This document shows, piece after piece, positions 45,986 to 57,327 of a stretch of DNA of 64,000 nucleotides (its first letter is position 1; each line of letters opens with the position of its first letter). The stretch lies in NCBI GenBank assembly GCA_948099385.1, contig CANUEZ040000151.1, positions 2,302,001 to 2,366,000 of the forward strand. The letters are read 5' to 3'. The position numbers were made by a program, and so were the translations under genes. This DNA comes from Fasciola hepatica (lineage: Eukaryota; Platyhelminthes; Trematoda; Plagiorchiida; Fasciolidae). The notes below the pieces were generated by a model. That model had not been told where the DNA came from. It saw nothing but the letters and a program-made list of their open reading frames with translations, and did not search any database.

Positions 45986-48900
45986 TACGTATGGTTTTTT
46001 CGAAGACGCCCGGTACCTTTCTCATGCATGATCAAACATTTTGCAAGAGACATAAAAGACGGAAATTTAGGAATATGCCTGACGAATAAAGGGTGGGTAG
46101 ACTTGGAAGGGAGACAAATGTATGCATACGAAGGAAATTGGAGGGGGTTTAAGTGAACCCGGGGATGGATTCAAATATGTACCCGGAAAATTGGAAAGTC
46201 AGAGTCAGGTGGGAGAGCTGGCTGAACCAAGTGAGGGAGATCCGGATCTGGGGGTTTTGCATAAAGAGGGCTGAAAATCGGCATGAAGGATTATGATAAT
46301 GAGAAGCGACCAGCAAAAAAAGACTAAAGGAGGGAGGAAAGGAGAAAAAATCTGAGTTGTATCGCAAGGGATCAGGTAGTCACGAAATACGCCTCAATTC
46401 AACAAATGGACGGCGTCAATTTGAAAACAGGGAGCTAGCAGTGCGAGACGCAAAGGGTGGGTCAGGTGGCAACAATGGTGCTGAAAGTCGAGATACCGTA
46501 AATGTTGGGAAGAGATATAGACGAAATGGACGTACATCACTAGGAACTGCCGCGTGGTGGCAAGAAAACTGGTTGGCAAGGAACTGGAGGATGCAGAGGA
46601 AATATGTCGATACACATATACGTACATACATATATATATATATATAAGAGCAGGTGCAATTTGCAGTGAATTGATAGAACACGGAAGTAGCAGTGTTTTG
46701 AAGAGACAGGTAGGGTCAGCTCAAATGGTACAGAATTTCCTTGGATAAATCTTGATGAACTTTGTTTATGGCGGGTAAAAATGGGGGATAAAAGGTGAAA
46801 GAAAAACGATTTTGGAAGCACAGAACTGATGGTTGTGAGCGAGGGAATACGAAGAAAAGGATCGAAGAAAACAGCTGAGAGTGAATCTAGCATTCGGATT
46901 ATTGCAGGTGTGGCATGTGGTGACGGTCGAAAATGGGTGAAGCTTTAATAAATGGAGGTATATTGTGCAGCTAGAAAATGGCGGTGGAAATGGCTGGAGA
47001 AAGCAGAGCAAACAGAAATACGGAATGGTTTAAAAGATCACCGGAGAAGGCTAGCTTGTGAATGGGAAGAACTGTGGTGCGAAGGAGCAGCATTTGTAAC
47101 AGCGAATACCATGAGAGAAAAATTAGGAGGTGGTGGATTGGAATGATCAGGCATTAACAGATCACATGGTTTGAAACGGCACGAGAAATTGATGACTTTA
47201 CATTAGGTGGAACTCGGAAAGGCAGCGCAGCTTGAAGAACACACTGAAGACGCCAGTTGCGAAGGACGTACGAAGGAGATATGGGTACTGACAGAGAAAA
47301 CCATGTAAGTGATAATCAACCAGATCGTTTTACTGCGCGTGACAAAGGATAAGGACCGAGAAGGAAAAAAGAAGAATAACCATGCGCGAAAACCTGTGAT
47401 GGAACAAAAGGTACGAGAAGTAATTGTGCGTCGGAGTTGGGAGAGCTGCTTGCTAGCAGAGGTTGCACAAGTGGGTTGAGCCAGAGGATGCTAACCGGGG
47501 CTCTGCCTAAGAGGAAGATCCACGGGAGAATTGCGGAGTAAAACATGGAAAATATGGTGGTGGTGAAAAGATAGTAAATTTGGCCGTAGAAAATGCAAAG
47601 GTTGGAGCAAAGAATTCCTTATGGTGACTAGTCTTGGAACCGATGTGTCTGGTGCGTAACGGTGGGAGGTATAAGATGGAAGGACAAAAAGGAATATGGC
47701 AGAATGGTAGCTAGTGAGGTATGCAGTCAGTGAACCTCATGAGTATTTTGAGCTGCCAAGTATTAGGAGCGGAACAAGGACAGAATGGGTAGGTGTGCAC
47801 ACAGAGGTAGAACGATAAGGATGGGAGTTGATAAGAGCGCTGACAAGAAAGATAGATGAGCGAGCAGTGGCGGAGCAAGGATGGTAGGAGCCTTCGATCC
47901 GCAGCCGCCAGTGATGGATGCGGTAGTGCAAGAAGAGTTGGAGCACGCGATCCGCAACCGGGGCCAGTAGGTGGGGCTGACCGTGAGCTGGACACCTAAC
48001 CTGTAAAACATTTCGTGCAGTTACCACGCGAAGTGTGATCCACCGGCATAATTGCGTTCTCACATCGTTGCAGACGGCCTGTACGCCCGATGTGCGCCGG
48101 CCGAACCGGGGGATCTGATCGCGCCCCGCACCTTTGGGATTGTCGTGAGTGTTTGTTGTTGGTTGTACAGAGGGCAGGGAAACCACGATAAGGGTGTATG
48201 ATCCAGGATCAATTACTTAGGTTGTGAGAACTTGGACAACAGAGCCAACTGAAACAGCGAAGGCAGATGACCATAGTGCAGTATTATTCAGGTGCACCAG
48301 CCAGGGACATGATCAGTATAGTGCCTGAGGTGGTTGACCGGAAGTGAGGAGCGCTGGAAAGGGAAATAAGATAGAGCAACGCAGTGTAGGTATGGTCAAG
48401 GTGGGGATAAACGGTTGACGTAAGGAGTAACGAAAGTGAAGCACGGCCTCCTCGATGCAGCTGGTTTGCAAGACAAATTGAGGTCATTTAAATTAATACT
48501 AAACAAAGGAAACGGATACGTAGGAGACAAAAATTTTATTAAGGGGATTAACGTTTGACCTGGACTAGACATTCTTTAGAAGGGAAGAATAAATTCTGAA
48601 TGAAATTATGGAAGAAACTTAGCTGAAGGATAGGGTGGGGGCAGAATCGCTGACGTTACGACTGTTTGTCGAGTTTAGTCAGTGAGCCACTTCAAGTGAG
48701 AGAAATGAGACTGGATTTTCCAGTCCAAAATCGCAGAGGTAGTGATGGAAGTTTGAATGGTGGTTGGGAAAAGAGGCATAGTAAAAAACACGATATCGAG
48801 GAGCCCTGGGCTACTTACCATGCTTGCGCTAATAAGTACAGGACAGTAATATATGTATATGCATATGTATAAAATATACGTATAAACATAGACACATATG

Positions 48901-49410
48901 TGCATAGAGCTGACCAAGGTGTAGTTACTTACGTAGTTCTTATAGCTTCGTTGGCGTTGGTTTCAGGACCGCAGAGGTGATATAACTAAATAAAGGCAAT
49001 AATTCGTGGAGCCAGTGAGGCATATTGACAATCTGTGAGGAGTATTATGGTGGCCTCTCTAAAAATGCGAACGCATCTGGAAGGAATTATTTCAAAGTGA
49101 AGTTGGCAGGATTCGATAAGTCGATAAGGGAAAACAATTAGTGGACGCGGACATGCTTTAAATAGAGCGATTGCGAAGCTTAATGGAAAACGGTCAAACA
49201 GAGCATCCGCAATTCAAAAGCGATCAAATTATCTTGGGAGGTAAGGTAATGCAAGAAAGTAGAATAATGACATAAATGTCGAGGCCTTTCTCGCAAGCCT
49301 AACTTTAGGTTACGTGAACGCTGAATAATTGTAAAATGGTTGGGACAGAAAGGGATTTATCCATAGCATACAAAAACGCATACTTTGACTGAGAAGATCT
49401 GATGCGCAAA
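45986..49410 (-). repeat. CR1-A 3'UTR copy, inverted relative to 27.6-30.2 kb
   Basis: On the minus strand it ends at about 45986 with TGATCATGCATGAGAAAGGT, ACCGGGCGTCTTCGAAAAAA, a variant of the family 3' hairpin. The part 46960-49410 is the reverse complement of 27640-30190; 45986-46960 extends the 3'UTR beyond what the 27-kb copy keeps. TA-rich palindromic patches lie at 46612-46646 and 48848-48896. The right end abuts BEL pol sequence. No gene is supported. Confidence 0.7.
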
Positions 49411-50503
49411 GGACATAAGGATTCCACGACGTTTGACTCCTGGCAGTACAACGCGGGCGGGAGAACTATATGCCTTTTCTAACGCATTCGAGGTCGGTTA
49501 CTGAGCCATGGTGTACGGATGATGCATGGGAGACGGGCAATATATTACTAGAATCCTGTTTGCCAAAGCCCGCATCGCTCTAATAAAGTCGGTCTCGATC
49601 CCGGGCCTTGAATTCAGCACAGCCTTGTTAGTATTCAGGGCGGTACAAGCGGTGAAGGGATGTTTCGACTTCTATATTTGGTCGGCTAGCTTTTGGACGA
49701 ACTTTACCATAGTGCCGTACTAAATTACCAACGCTCGAAGCCTTGCGGCTCTAAATCAGCCGAAGAGGGGTACCGGAAGATATATACTCCGACAGTGGGT
49801 TGAACTTCGTGAGGGCTCACCGGTAACTGCTGCGTTCGCACGAAAACATAAACAGGGACGTACTGCAGAATTGAACAGTGGCCTATGGTGTGCGATCACA
49901 TTTCAATACCCCGCAGGCCAGTCATCGCGGTGACGTATGAGAAAGCCTGATCCTTTCCACCAGGCGAATATTGCTGTCGTCGATTTATCAACAGTCGCCA
50001 GACGATGAGACGCTGAACACCGTCACTACTGAGGTCGAGAGAATTTTGAACAACCGCCCGCTGTTTCCGGTAATCAACGGCGACCCCATCCATCTGGCGC
50101 TCACCCGAAAGTTTTATTGATGTTAAGATCGAACGACGGTTTTCAAGAACCGATAAACATTCGTGGAAGCTAACTCCACAGATGAAAGCAGGCCAACTAT
50201 ATTGCCAATGTTTGTTTGGGGCGATTGCTGCGGGAGTACCTACCGGCTCTGCAAGCCCGACAGGAGTGGTTGGTCAAAACAAGAGCATTCAAGTTTGGAG
50301 ATGCAGTGCTGATCGCAGACAAACGTGCTCATTTCAGCACCTGGTCCTTGTGAGTAGTTATGGAAACCGTCGAAAGCTCCGACCAGGTGATAAGAATTGT
50401 GAAGGTGAAGACCGCCCACGGAACGCTAATCCGTGACTTACGCAGTATCAGCCTCCTGCAGAGTGAAGACGGGGAAGCCGATAACACGGAAACCCAGTAG
50501 ATT
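49411..50503 (+). pseudogene. BEL pol remnant with internal deletion (RNase H to C-terminus)
   Basis: Begins in RIPRRLTPGSTTRAGELYAF, then 49526-49723 with ITRILFAKARIALIKSVSIP and FDFYIWSASFWTNFTIV, matching RNase H of the complete element (Asp of WTDST replaced by Asn). It then jumps past most of the zinc-binding and core integrase to a decayed stretch, then VLLMLRSNDGFQEPINIRG, LLREYLPALQARQEWLVKTR and IVKVKTAHGTLIRDLRSISL, equivalent to the C-terminal DUF5641-type region. The TAG near 50500 corresponds to the normal pol end. The deletion removes the catalytic integrase core. Confidence 0.85.
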
Positions 50504-51582
50504 ATCCCTCATTCGTCTTCCAGGTGGGTAAAAGATCGCCCATGTGTGGGGGCGTTTACGACGTACTGATGTGTTTGTCTGTAACACGCCCTGACACATA
50601 AGCACTTACATGGTACACATCTATATTTCGTGACCTCTGTCAAACACTTTGCATTGCTCGCCGTTTTTCTTTGATGTTACAGAAGGCCTTTGGCATATGC
50701 AATATTAGCCGTGATTCTATCATATACCCAGGCAAACACCAATCACACTCGCATAATACACGTTGTAACGACCGGTCGTGGAAAATCCCCTAAAACCTTC
50801 GCGATTCAGTGTTTTTCCTAACATCACTGACTTGCTTACACTATTGACGTGTCTTTACGAACTGTTTGTTTTTGTGGACCAATTGATGTTTGTTCGCTCC
50901 AAGAGCGCTACTTTGTCATATCCTTGTTCTGGACCTGCGTGACGCATGTGCTCCTTGCTCGCACGCCGCAATTTGGTTTCTCGCTTGTTGAGTCCTTATG
51001 ATCTCATTATTGAGGTTTGTATCTTTTTGGTGTCATTGTTTATTCAATAATCTGGTATCGTAGAATATCACGGATAATCGTCTTTTGATTTCGGGATCTG
51101 TTGCGAATTTGGCTGCGCACTGCTCAAACGTGTGTTACACACGTTTATACTTCATGACCTTCATCAAAACGCGCCACGGGGCTGATTGTTGCCCGTTAAT
51201 CACTGACATTATGGAAGATGTCTATCATAAATGTTAGTTGTTACTATTTGCCCATGAACCAGAGTGCGACCTCACCCATGATACCCATATCCACACCCAC
51301 ACACCCACACAAAAACACATACGGCCGAGGGAATACGGCTCAAAAGAGAACGGCATCTATGTTCCACCTTCAAATCAGCCATCAATCAGCCGTTTTCATG
51401 GACGACGAAGAGTAACATCGCGTCGGTGTGGCCACCGGATCAAGTGCGATCGTGGGTGGAACGTTGACGACAAGGTGATGGGTACGCGCACTGACAGCAG
51501 GATCTGGGTAGGTAGGAATGATCAGTACCCTTATTCCAAACTTTTGGTTCAAATAAGAGTCGGGAGGAATTTGGTGGGCTTT
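50504..51582 (+). mobile_element. BEL 3' internal region, split by a solo LTR
   Basis: Non-coding 3' part of the deleted BEL copy. Bases about 51485-51582 match the reverse complement of 57328-57425 (GCGCACTGACAGCAGG; then GAGGAATTTGGTGGGC as polypurine-tract region). A solo LTR (50764-51139) interrupts it. An AC-rich stretch lies at 51290-51320. Confidence 0.7.
50764..51139 (+). mobile_element. BEL solo LTR with 5-bp target duplication CACGT
   Basis: A 376-bp LTR from TGTAACGACCGGTCGTGG to GTGTGTTACA. The flanking bases 50759-50763 and 51140-51144 are both CACGT. A 5-bp duplication is what BEL/Pao integrases leave, and the absence of internal sequence indicates recombination between the two LTRs of a former element. 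It sits within an older BEL copy. Confidence 0.92.
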
Positions 51583-51954
51583 TTAACTAACAGTCGCCAA
51601 AAGTCCTCCCAAAACCACAGAAGTTTCCATGTTTCCTTAACATCAGTCACTTACTTACACTATTGACTTGTTTAATGCACTTGTTTTTTTACGGACCAAA
51701 ACTTGTTTGTTCGCGTCTAGCGCGTTGCTCTATCATATCCTTGTTCTAGACCCGCGTGACGCACGTGCTCATTTCTTGCACGCCGCAATTCGGTTCTCGT
51801 TCTTTGAATCTTGTGATTGCATAACTGGGGTTTTTTTCTGTTTCGTGTCTTTGTTCGTTTGATAATCTAGTGTCGTATGATTTCACGGATAGTTGCCTTC
51901 TGATTTCGGGATCCCTTGCAAATTTGACTACGCATTGCTCAAACATGTCTTACA
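51583..51954 (+). mobile_element. 3' LTR of the deleted plus-strand BEL copy
   Basis: Follows the polypurine region directly. The first bases are degraded (TTAACTAACAGTCGCC against TGTAACGACCAGTCGTGG), but the remainder matches the solo LTR at 54814-55186 almost base for base, and it ends CATGTCTTACA at 51954. Confidence 0.85.
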
Positions 51955-52229
51955 GGAAGGGTTAGAAATGTTTGAGGAATAGGGTCATAGATGAGCAGAT
52001 TAATATGCATGTTACTGAAGAGGTAAGGAGAGTTGGGTGGAAAGCCGAGTATGGAGCATTTAGTTTCGGGGGCGGTGGAGATAGTTGTCAGGTGAGGAGT
52101 ACAAAGTGAAGGCAGAATGGACGGCATGTGGAGGCCGGATTTTGGCACCGGCAGGTAGCTAAGGTGGCGAATTTATATGGATCGCTCTTGAAAACAGTTG
52201 GCTTTTTCCAGCTTTCACGGGTAAGCCCC
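51955..52229. other. No recognised gene
   Basis: G-rich spacer between a BEL 3' LTR and an inverted LINE RT remnant; no motif seen. Confidence 0.4.
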
Positions 52230-53080
52230 ATTTGTATGCTCAGTCGACTACGGTTTCTATATCCCTGCCTAGGTCCACCATACCCGCAGATGCAACAGTC
52301 TTCACATCACACGCAAAACGAAAGCTAGGCAATTGAAGGGCGGATGCCAGGTCGGCAAAACCAACAAGAATAGCACCGGGCCTAGGACGAATCCCTGAGG
52401 TACACTACTGGTGACATTCACCAAACTAGGGCATTCATTCTCTACTTTGAAATTAAGCCTCCTGTGGGAGAAGAAGTCCGACAGCCATCTGTTTACTTGC
52501 CCAACAATTCCAAAGGCCTCCATCTTGCACAGCAAAAGACGATGAGTATTGGAAGATAAAGCCTTGCTTAAGTCGAAGAAGCGTACTCCAACTTGCCCGC
52601 CTTCATCCAGTCGTCGGGTTACTTCATCCACGAAGCACAGTGCACTGGTCAGACAAGACCCATTTTCAGGGACCCATGCTGGTCCGAAGTTAGCATTAGG
52701 TGCTCCAGTGTGTGCTGACAGATGTGGACACGGATGATCTTCTCAAGGACTTTACGTGGGGTGCTGATTAGTCTTGCCTGCCTGTAGCTGTGAATAGCCA
52801 ATCTGGGTCCACTCACATGTGCCGCCATGACGGCCGCACTTTCCCAGTCCTGAGGCGGCTTACCTTGGTCCAACGTGGACCTGTACAGCCTGCACACTGA
52901 CGGAGCTATGGTGTCCGCCAATGGCTACACGATAGCTGGGGGGATGCCTCCTGGACCCGCTGACTTGTGGCTGTTGATTTCTTGTAGGTACTTACGCACG
53001 ACTCCCTCTGAGACATTTAGCTCTTTCTACTGCGGAGGAGGATGCACTAGAGCCAGGCCGACTAGCACCCCACTGTAAGT
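52230..53080 (-). pseudogene. LINE reverse transcriptase remnant
   Basis: Minus-strand readings in RT order: SVCRLYRSTLDQGKPPQDWE and RQARLISTPRKVLEKIIR (52649-52921), then VGVRFFDLSKALSSNTHRLL with KMEAFGIVGQVNRWLSDF and NVTSSVPQGFVLGPVLFLL (52302-52631), then after a shift FRFACDVKTVASAGMVDLGR near 52300-52250. The motif-A Asp is kept (FFDLSKA), but the FADD palm has become FACD, losing the first catalytic Asp. Similar in type to the LINE interrupted by the complete BEL element. The element end is not visible. Confidence 0.8.
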
Positions 53081-53934
53081 CAGTTCTCTCAAATCAAGCT
53101 ACACGTAGCCACTTCAGACGAATCTAAAAACCAGAGCACGATTGATCAGTAGTTCCTACGCACTAAATTAAAATCCGAAAATGCTCAAGTATATACAAAC
53201 CCATGTTTCAGTAAAGGCAACTTTTTACGCGGTGTGGTCCCTGGCGGCTTTGACGAGTTCCATCCATTTGTTTCTAATGATAAGCGCGTTAGTATACATC
53301 ACCACCGCGTTTGCCTTGTCACCTTGGTGTCTCTCTTAGTTCACTGCTGTCTGGTTTTCGGGAGCAGCGCCCGAGCTGATGGCAAGTTTTGTATCGGTTG
53401 TCCCCACTGGTTTTCATGACACCGCCTAATGCTCTAGGGCTTCCGGTGACTCACAGTTCATCTCTAGAAAAGTTGCAAAAACATCCAAACTGGTAAAAGT
53501 CGCGTTGTCCTCCACCTATGAACAATACTGTCAAATTTTATCTTCCAGAACATCTGCAATTACGACTATTTCCGACCCCGCAAGAGGCCTCTTTGCTGCT
53601 GTCACAGTCGAGGCCCGAGAGCCCCATTTGACATTCTGCTTTATTTGATGGCTTCTCACCAATGCCGTGGCGGGTCTAGTCAGGTTTCCGCTTGGTGCTA
53701 GACCACCAGGCGTCACTCTGTACTCCTCTGGCGCAATTCGATATCTACCCTTGGTGGTGCGAGCCACCACTGCTCTCATCGCCAGCAGTCTACCCCGGGT
53801 GGCCTCATCAGCGAACTCTACTAGTGTTGGTCTCGGATGATGTTCGTCTTTGTTCTACTTCTTTATTCTCCGGCCAAGCTGAGGAAAAAACCCATTCATG
53901 TGACAAAACCGGAAAGAACTAACAAAGTCATAAA
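53081..53934 (-). other. Unassigned; possible LINE ORF1 scrap
   Basis: The minus-strand frame 53531-53870 reads VEFADEATRGRLLAMRAVVA, then KGRYRIAPEEYRVTPGG. This loosely resembles the R.LL..R......I.PD.TP.ER end of LINE ORF1 proteins, and its strand and position upstream of the RT remnant fit. I cannot support it further. 53081-53530 shows nothing. Confidence 0.3.
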
Positions 53935-54530
53935 AGTTGGGGCCGATTTGTGCTCGTACAAGTGAAGGGATTCTGGGCTGTCGATTGGCCTCAGCCATTA
54001 TCAGTCCTGTGCAATCTGACCGAACGGCCTACCTGGTAGAATGGTGGATCTGCAGACCGTCCAGTCCTTCAAACGTGCTCTGGATCGCAGGTGATAGGAG
54101 ATATTTCCTCGTACTGGGCGCTGGATATGTTAACTAGATGGATGACAGGGAGCACTGTGGCCCTTCTGGAGTGTTTTAATAGACTTTTTAGCTCATTGCA
54201 TACTTGCTCAGTGAAAGCTTACAATGCATAATGTCTCTTGCAGTTGATGTGCTGTGAGGTTCTCCGTTTCTCTCTCATTTCTAGCGGGGGTTCGACGAAA
54301 TACACTGGGCATTGGTGAGTGCATAACTGGTGTGCTTGTTACCGAAGGAATTTTGGACGTTTGATTGGCCGAAGCCATTACCTGTCCCGTGCAAACTGTA
54401 CTGAACTGAACTGAGCCCAACCTGACTGAACTTAGCTGCTCAACACCGGCCAGTCTTTCGGCGTGATACTTGGAATTGTGCTTCCTGCGGCTGTGTCACT
54501 CTGTGAACTACAATTTGATCACGATGCCTA
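53935..54530 (+). repeat. LINE 5' leader (copy 3), with internal repetition
   Basis: Two related blocks, about 53960-54090 and 54345-54480, both with GATTGGCC.(A/C)AGCCATTA, then CCTGT..GTGCAA, CCGTCCAGTC/CCGGCCAGTC and a GCTCTGGAT-like end. This suggests a tandemly repeated 5'UTR. 54190-54350 is the reverse complement of 45100-45260. The ORF1 ATG follows at 54523. Confidence 0.6.
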
Positions 54531-56065
54531 AAAAGAGAGTCAAGAACGTTGCATCCAGCTGCCTTTTTGTTCGAAAGTTTTCGCTCACGCGACAGATTTC
54601 TTCAGCGCGATGGCTGTGATGGTTGGGTCCATCTTGAATGTTCCGAAGTAATTGATGATCTTCACGAAGCACTGGAAAAATGCCGTGTGAAGTTTCTCAA
54701 GGCACTGTGCTTCAAACGCACCGAACTATCAAAACCTGTGTGGCCAGCAAAGCAGTCCGTGAGGATGGCTGTTCCTGCCACAGAAAAGGCAGTGTCATCA
54801 TTTTCGTCATCAATGTAACGACCAGTCGTGGAAAATCCCCCCAAAACCACAGAAGTTTCCATGTTTCCTTAACATCAGTCACTTACTTACACTATTGACT
54901 TGTTTTATGCACTTGTTTTTTTACGGACCAAAACTTGTTTGTTCGCGTCTAGCGCGTTGCTCTATCATATCCTTGTTCTAGACCCGCGTGACGCACGTGC
55001 TCATTTTTTGCACGCCGCAATTCGGTTCTCGTTCTTTGAATCTTGTGATTGCATAACTGGGGTTTTTTTCTGTTTCGTGTCTTTGTTCGTTTGATAATCT
55101 AGTGTCGTATGATTTCACGGATAGTTGCCTTCTGATTTCGGGATCCCTTGCGAATTTGACTACGCATTGCTCAAACCTGTGTAACAATCAGCAGCAGCAG
55201 CACCATCATTCATTTCATCGCTATGATTAGCAGCAGATTCAGCGGCATCTTCATCGTCTTTTTCTTCGCAAATGTCATCACTCTCACCGTCATCATCGCC
55301 GTTAGAATTGGGAAATTCCGCCGAGGTTTCTATTCCTGACTGCACTCCGTATGCGGAGGAGGCATCATCATCTGTCATTGAGCCAACCGGGACAAAGCGC
55401 AGTCAACATCAGAAGCTACCTTAGCCTGCCTACTACAATGCGGACCCAGCTGGAGCTTATTTGGCCCCTCTAGCACAAGACAGTGTCATGGATACAATAC
55501 CAAGTTAGTGGAGCTCCACTGTGGATGAAAGTAGACAGGCCTGGATAAAAACAGCGGATCTTCGACAAAGAGCGTCACAGTCGCGGAAGCAGTGTTTCCT
55601 AACAGTGAATTTGCCTGAGACAAAGAAGATCACGACACAGGCACGTCTCTGCCACCATATCGTGAGTCTCCGAAGAATGCCGACAAAACTGTTTGTCCTT
55701 GGGTAGAGGAGTCTGTGGAAAAGTTGCTGGTGAGATCAGCCGTCCGAATTGGCGAAGCCCGTGACGCTTAACGCCCCCGTCCACCGAAAGTAGTGCTGGA
55801 CTCTGAGGAATCCTCGACTTCTGTGTTAAGAAGATCCTACGGGCTAAAGGGCGAGCAAGTGCGGTTGCACTGGGACCTGCGCCCTGCTGGTCGTGAGAAA
55901 TATAGAAATGCATTGACTGAAGGGAGTGAAAGTATAGAACAAGGAGAAGCGGACTTGGCTATTTGGGATTTTCTGGTGCAGAAACAGTGCCCTCACTTCC
56001 GGTGGAGGCCGCTAAAGTTAGTGGCACTCCAAAGCCAGGATGCCATGAGCAGACGGAGTTGATAG
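54523..56065 (+). pseudogene. LINE ORF1 with PHD-finger-like start, split by a solo LTR
   Basis: ATG at about 54523 gives MPKKRVKNVASSC; after a frameshift RDGCDGWVHLECSEVIDDLH appears, resembling the second half of a PHD zinc finger (C..CDGWVHLEC). A Ser/Ala-rich linker follows, broken by the LTR at 54814-55186 and resuming with matching sequence. RKQCFLTVNLPETKKITTQA and, in the next frame, VLRRSYGLKGEQVRLHWDLR and GEADLAIWDFLVQK form the RRM-like and C-terminal parts of LINE ORF1. PHD fingers are described in ORF1 of some CR1-type LINEs. Stops near 54626, 55508 and 55706 make it a pseudogene. The endonuclease follows directly. Confidence 0.72.
54814..55186 (+). mobile_element. BEL solo LTR inside the LINE ORF1
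   Basis: A 373-bp LTR from TGTAACGACCAGTCGTGG to GTGTAACA. Flanks are ATCAA (54809-54813) and ATCAG (55187-55191), a 5-bp target duplication with one transition. Removing it and one flank restores the Ser-rich reading of the ORF1 around it, which confirms that the LTR came later than the LINE. Confidence 0.9.
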
Positions 56066-56071
56066 CAGTCC

Positions 56072-56950
56072 GAGACAGGGCCGTCATATTGTTGTCTAAC
56101 GCCCGTGGTCTGCTGAGCAAGAGCAATGACCTGGAACACTAGCTGCAGCCCAGCTCACCTAATCTGATAGCACTGACGGAGACGTGGTTGAGTAACAATA
56201 TCCCAGACTCTGAGGTTTCCCCCTGGCTACTCCCTATTCCGAGTCGATAGGAACCCTATCAGTGCGGGTGGAAGCGTAGCATTATTCTTCCGATCAAAAA
56301 TTCCGAAAGCGCAGTTAGAGGCATTTGCTGGTTCACAAGGATTCGGTGAAGCCATTTGATGCCGCGTCAAACTTACCGCCGGAGGCTTGGGGACAGTTGG
56401 AGTCATCTAGAGGACACCTACGGTCACCCCTCCAGACATGTTGAATTTATTGAGGAGGTGGGCGTGCGACAGCCACTGCCTCGTCCTGGGCGACTTCAGT
56501 GCCCCGCAAATGGATTGGATATCAGGCAAGACAGCGGCCGGGGCAGATCCTTCCTTTCGGGAATTACTGGCAACGGTCCAAGAACTGGCTTTACACCAAG
56601 ATGTTCAGGAGCCAACCAGGAGGAAATCCAGTCACGGCTCTATCCTAGGTCTGATGATTTCTCCCAGGAGCTCGGATGTCGATAAGGTTGAACATCTCCC
56701 TCCACTTAGAAGCAGTGACCACATGATGTTAGAAATTCACTAGCGCAGTGGTTCTTGTCCATCCCGTAGACCACACATTGGATGTAAAGCTTGGCACACT
56801 CCATTCGAGGATGTCCGGAGGGCGGCTTTAGACGTCAACCGGTTTCCAGTGGATTCAGATGTCAACCACGATGTGAACGAAGCTTGGGCGTTTATTCGTG
56901 ACGGTATCTTGCACCTTATGAACACCTGCTCCCTTCCCAACCGACACAGG
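56072..56950 (+). pseudogene. LINE endonuclease domain, interrupted by the complete BEL element
   Basis: Readings in order: VILLSNARGLLSKSNDLE (first strand), LIALTETWLSNNIPDSEV (catalytic Glu present), SAGGSVALFFRSK, then in another frame HCLVLGDFSAPQMDWISG (GDFN-type strand with Asn changed to Ser) and LRSSDHMMLEI (SDH motif). The frame continues to the BEL insertion after 56950 and resumes at 63625. Frameshifts near 56230 and 56350 show decay that is independent of the insertion. Confidence 0.8.
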
Positions 56951-57327
56951 TGTTACGAACGTTTGAGCAATGCGTAGCCAAATTCGCAACGGATCCCGAA
57001 ATCAGAAGACGATTATCCGTGATATTCTACGATACTAGATTATTACATGAACAATGACATAAAAAATATACAAACCTCAATAATACGATCACAAGGACTC
57101 AACAACGAGAAACCAAATAGCAGCGTGTGAGCAAACAGCACGTGCGTCACGCAGGTCCTGAACAAGGGTGTGCCAAAGTAGCGCTTTTGGCTCGAACAAA
57201 CAACAATTGGTCCAGAAAAACAACCAGTTCGTAAAGACAAGTCAATAGTGTATGGAAATGAGTGATGTTAGGAAAAACACTGAATCGCGAGGGAAGAAAG
57301 GGGGATTTTTCACAACCGGCTGTTACA
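56951..57327 (-). repeat. 3' LTR of the complete BEL element
   Basis: On the coding strand it begins TGTAACAGCC and ends GTTCGTAACA. Just upstream (57328-57347 on the plus strand) the coding strand reads AGGATTTTGGTGGGCGG, the likely polypurine tract. Confidence 0.95.

Noticed and set aside
55160..55378. Acidic 72-codon minus-strand frame (Asp/Glu-rich)
   Set aside because: It is the complement of the Ser-rich linker of the plus-strand LINE ORF1; the TCA/TCC repeats read backwards as acidic codons.
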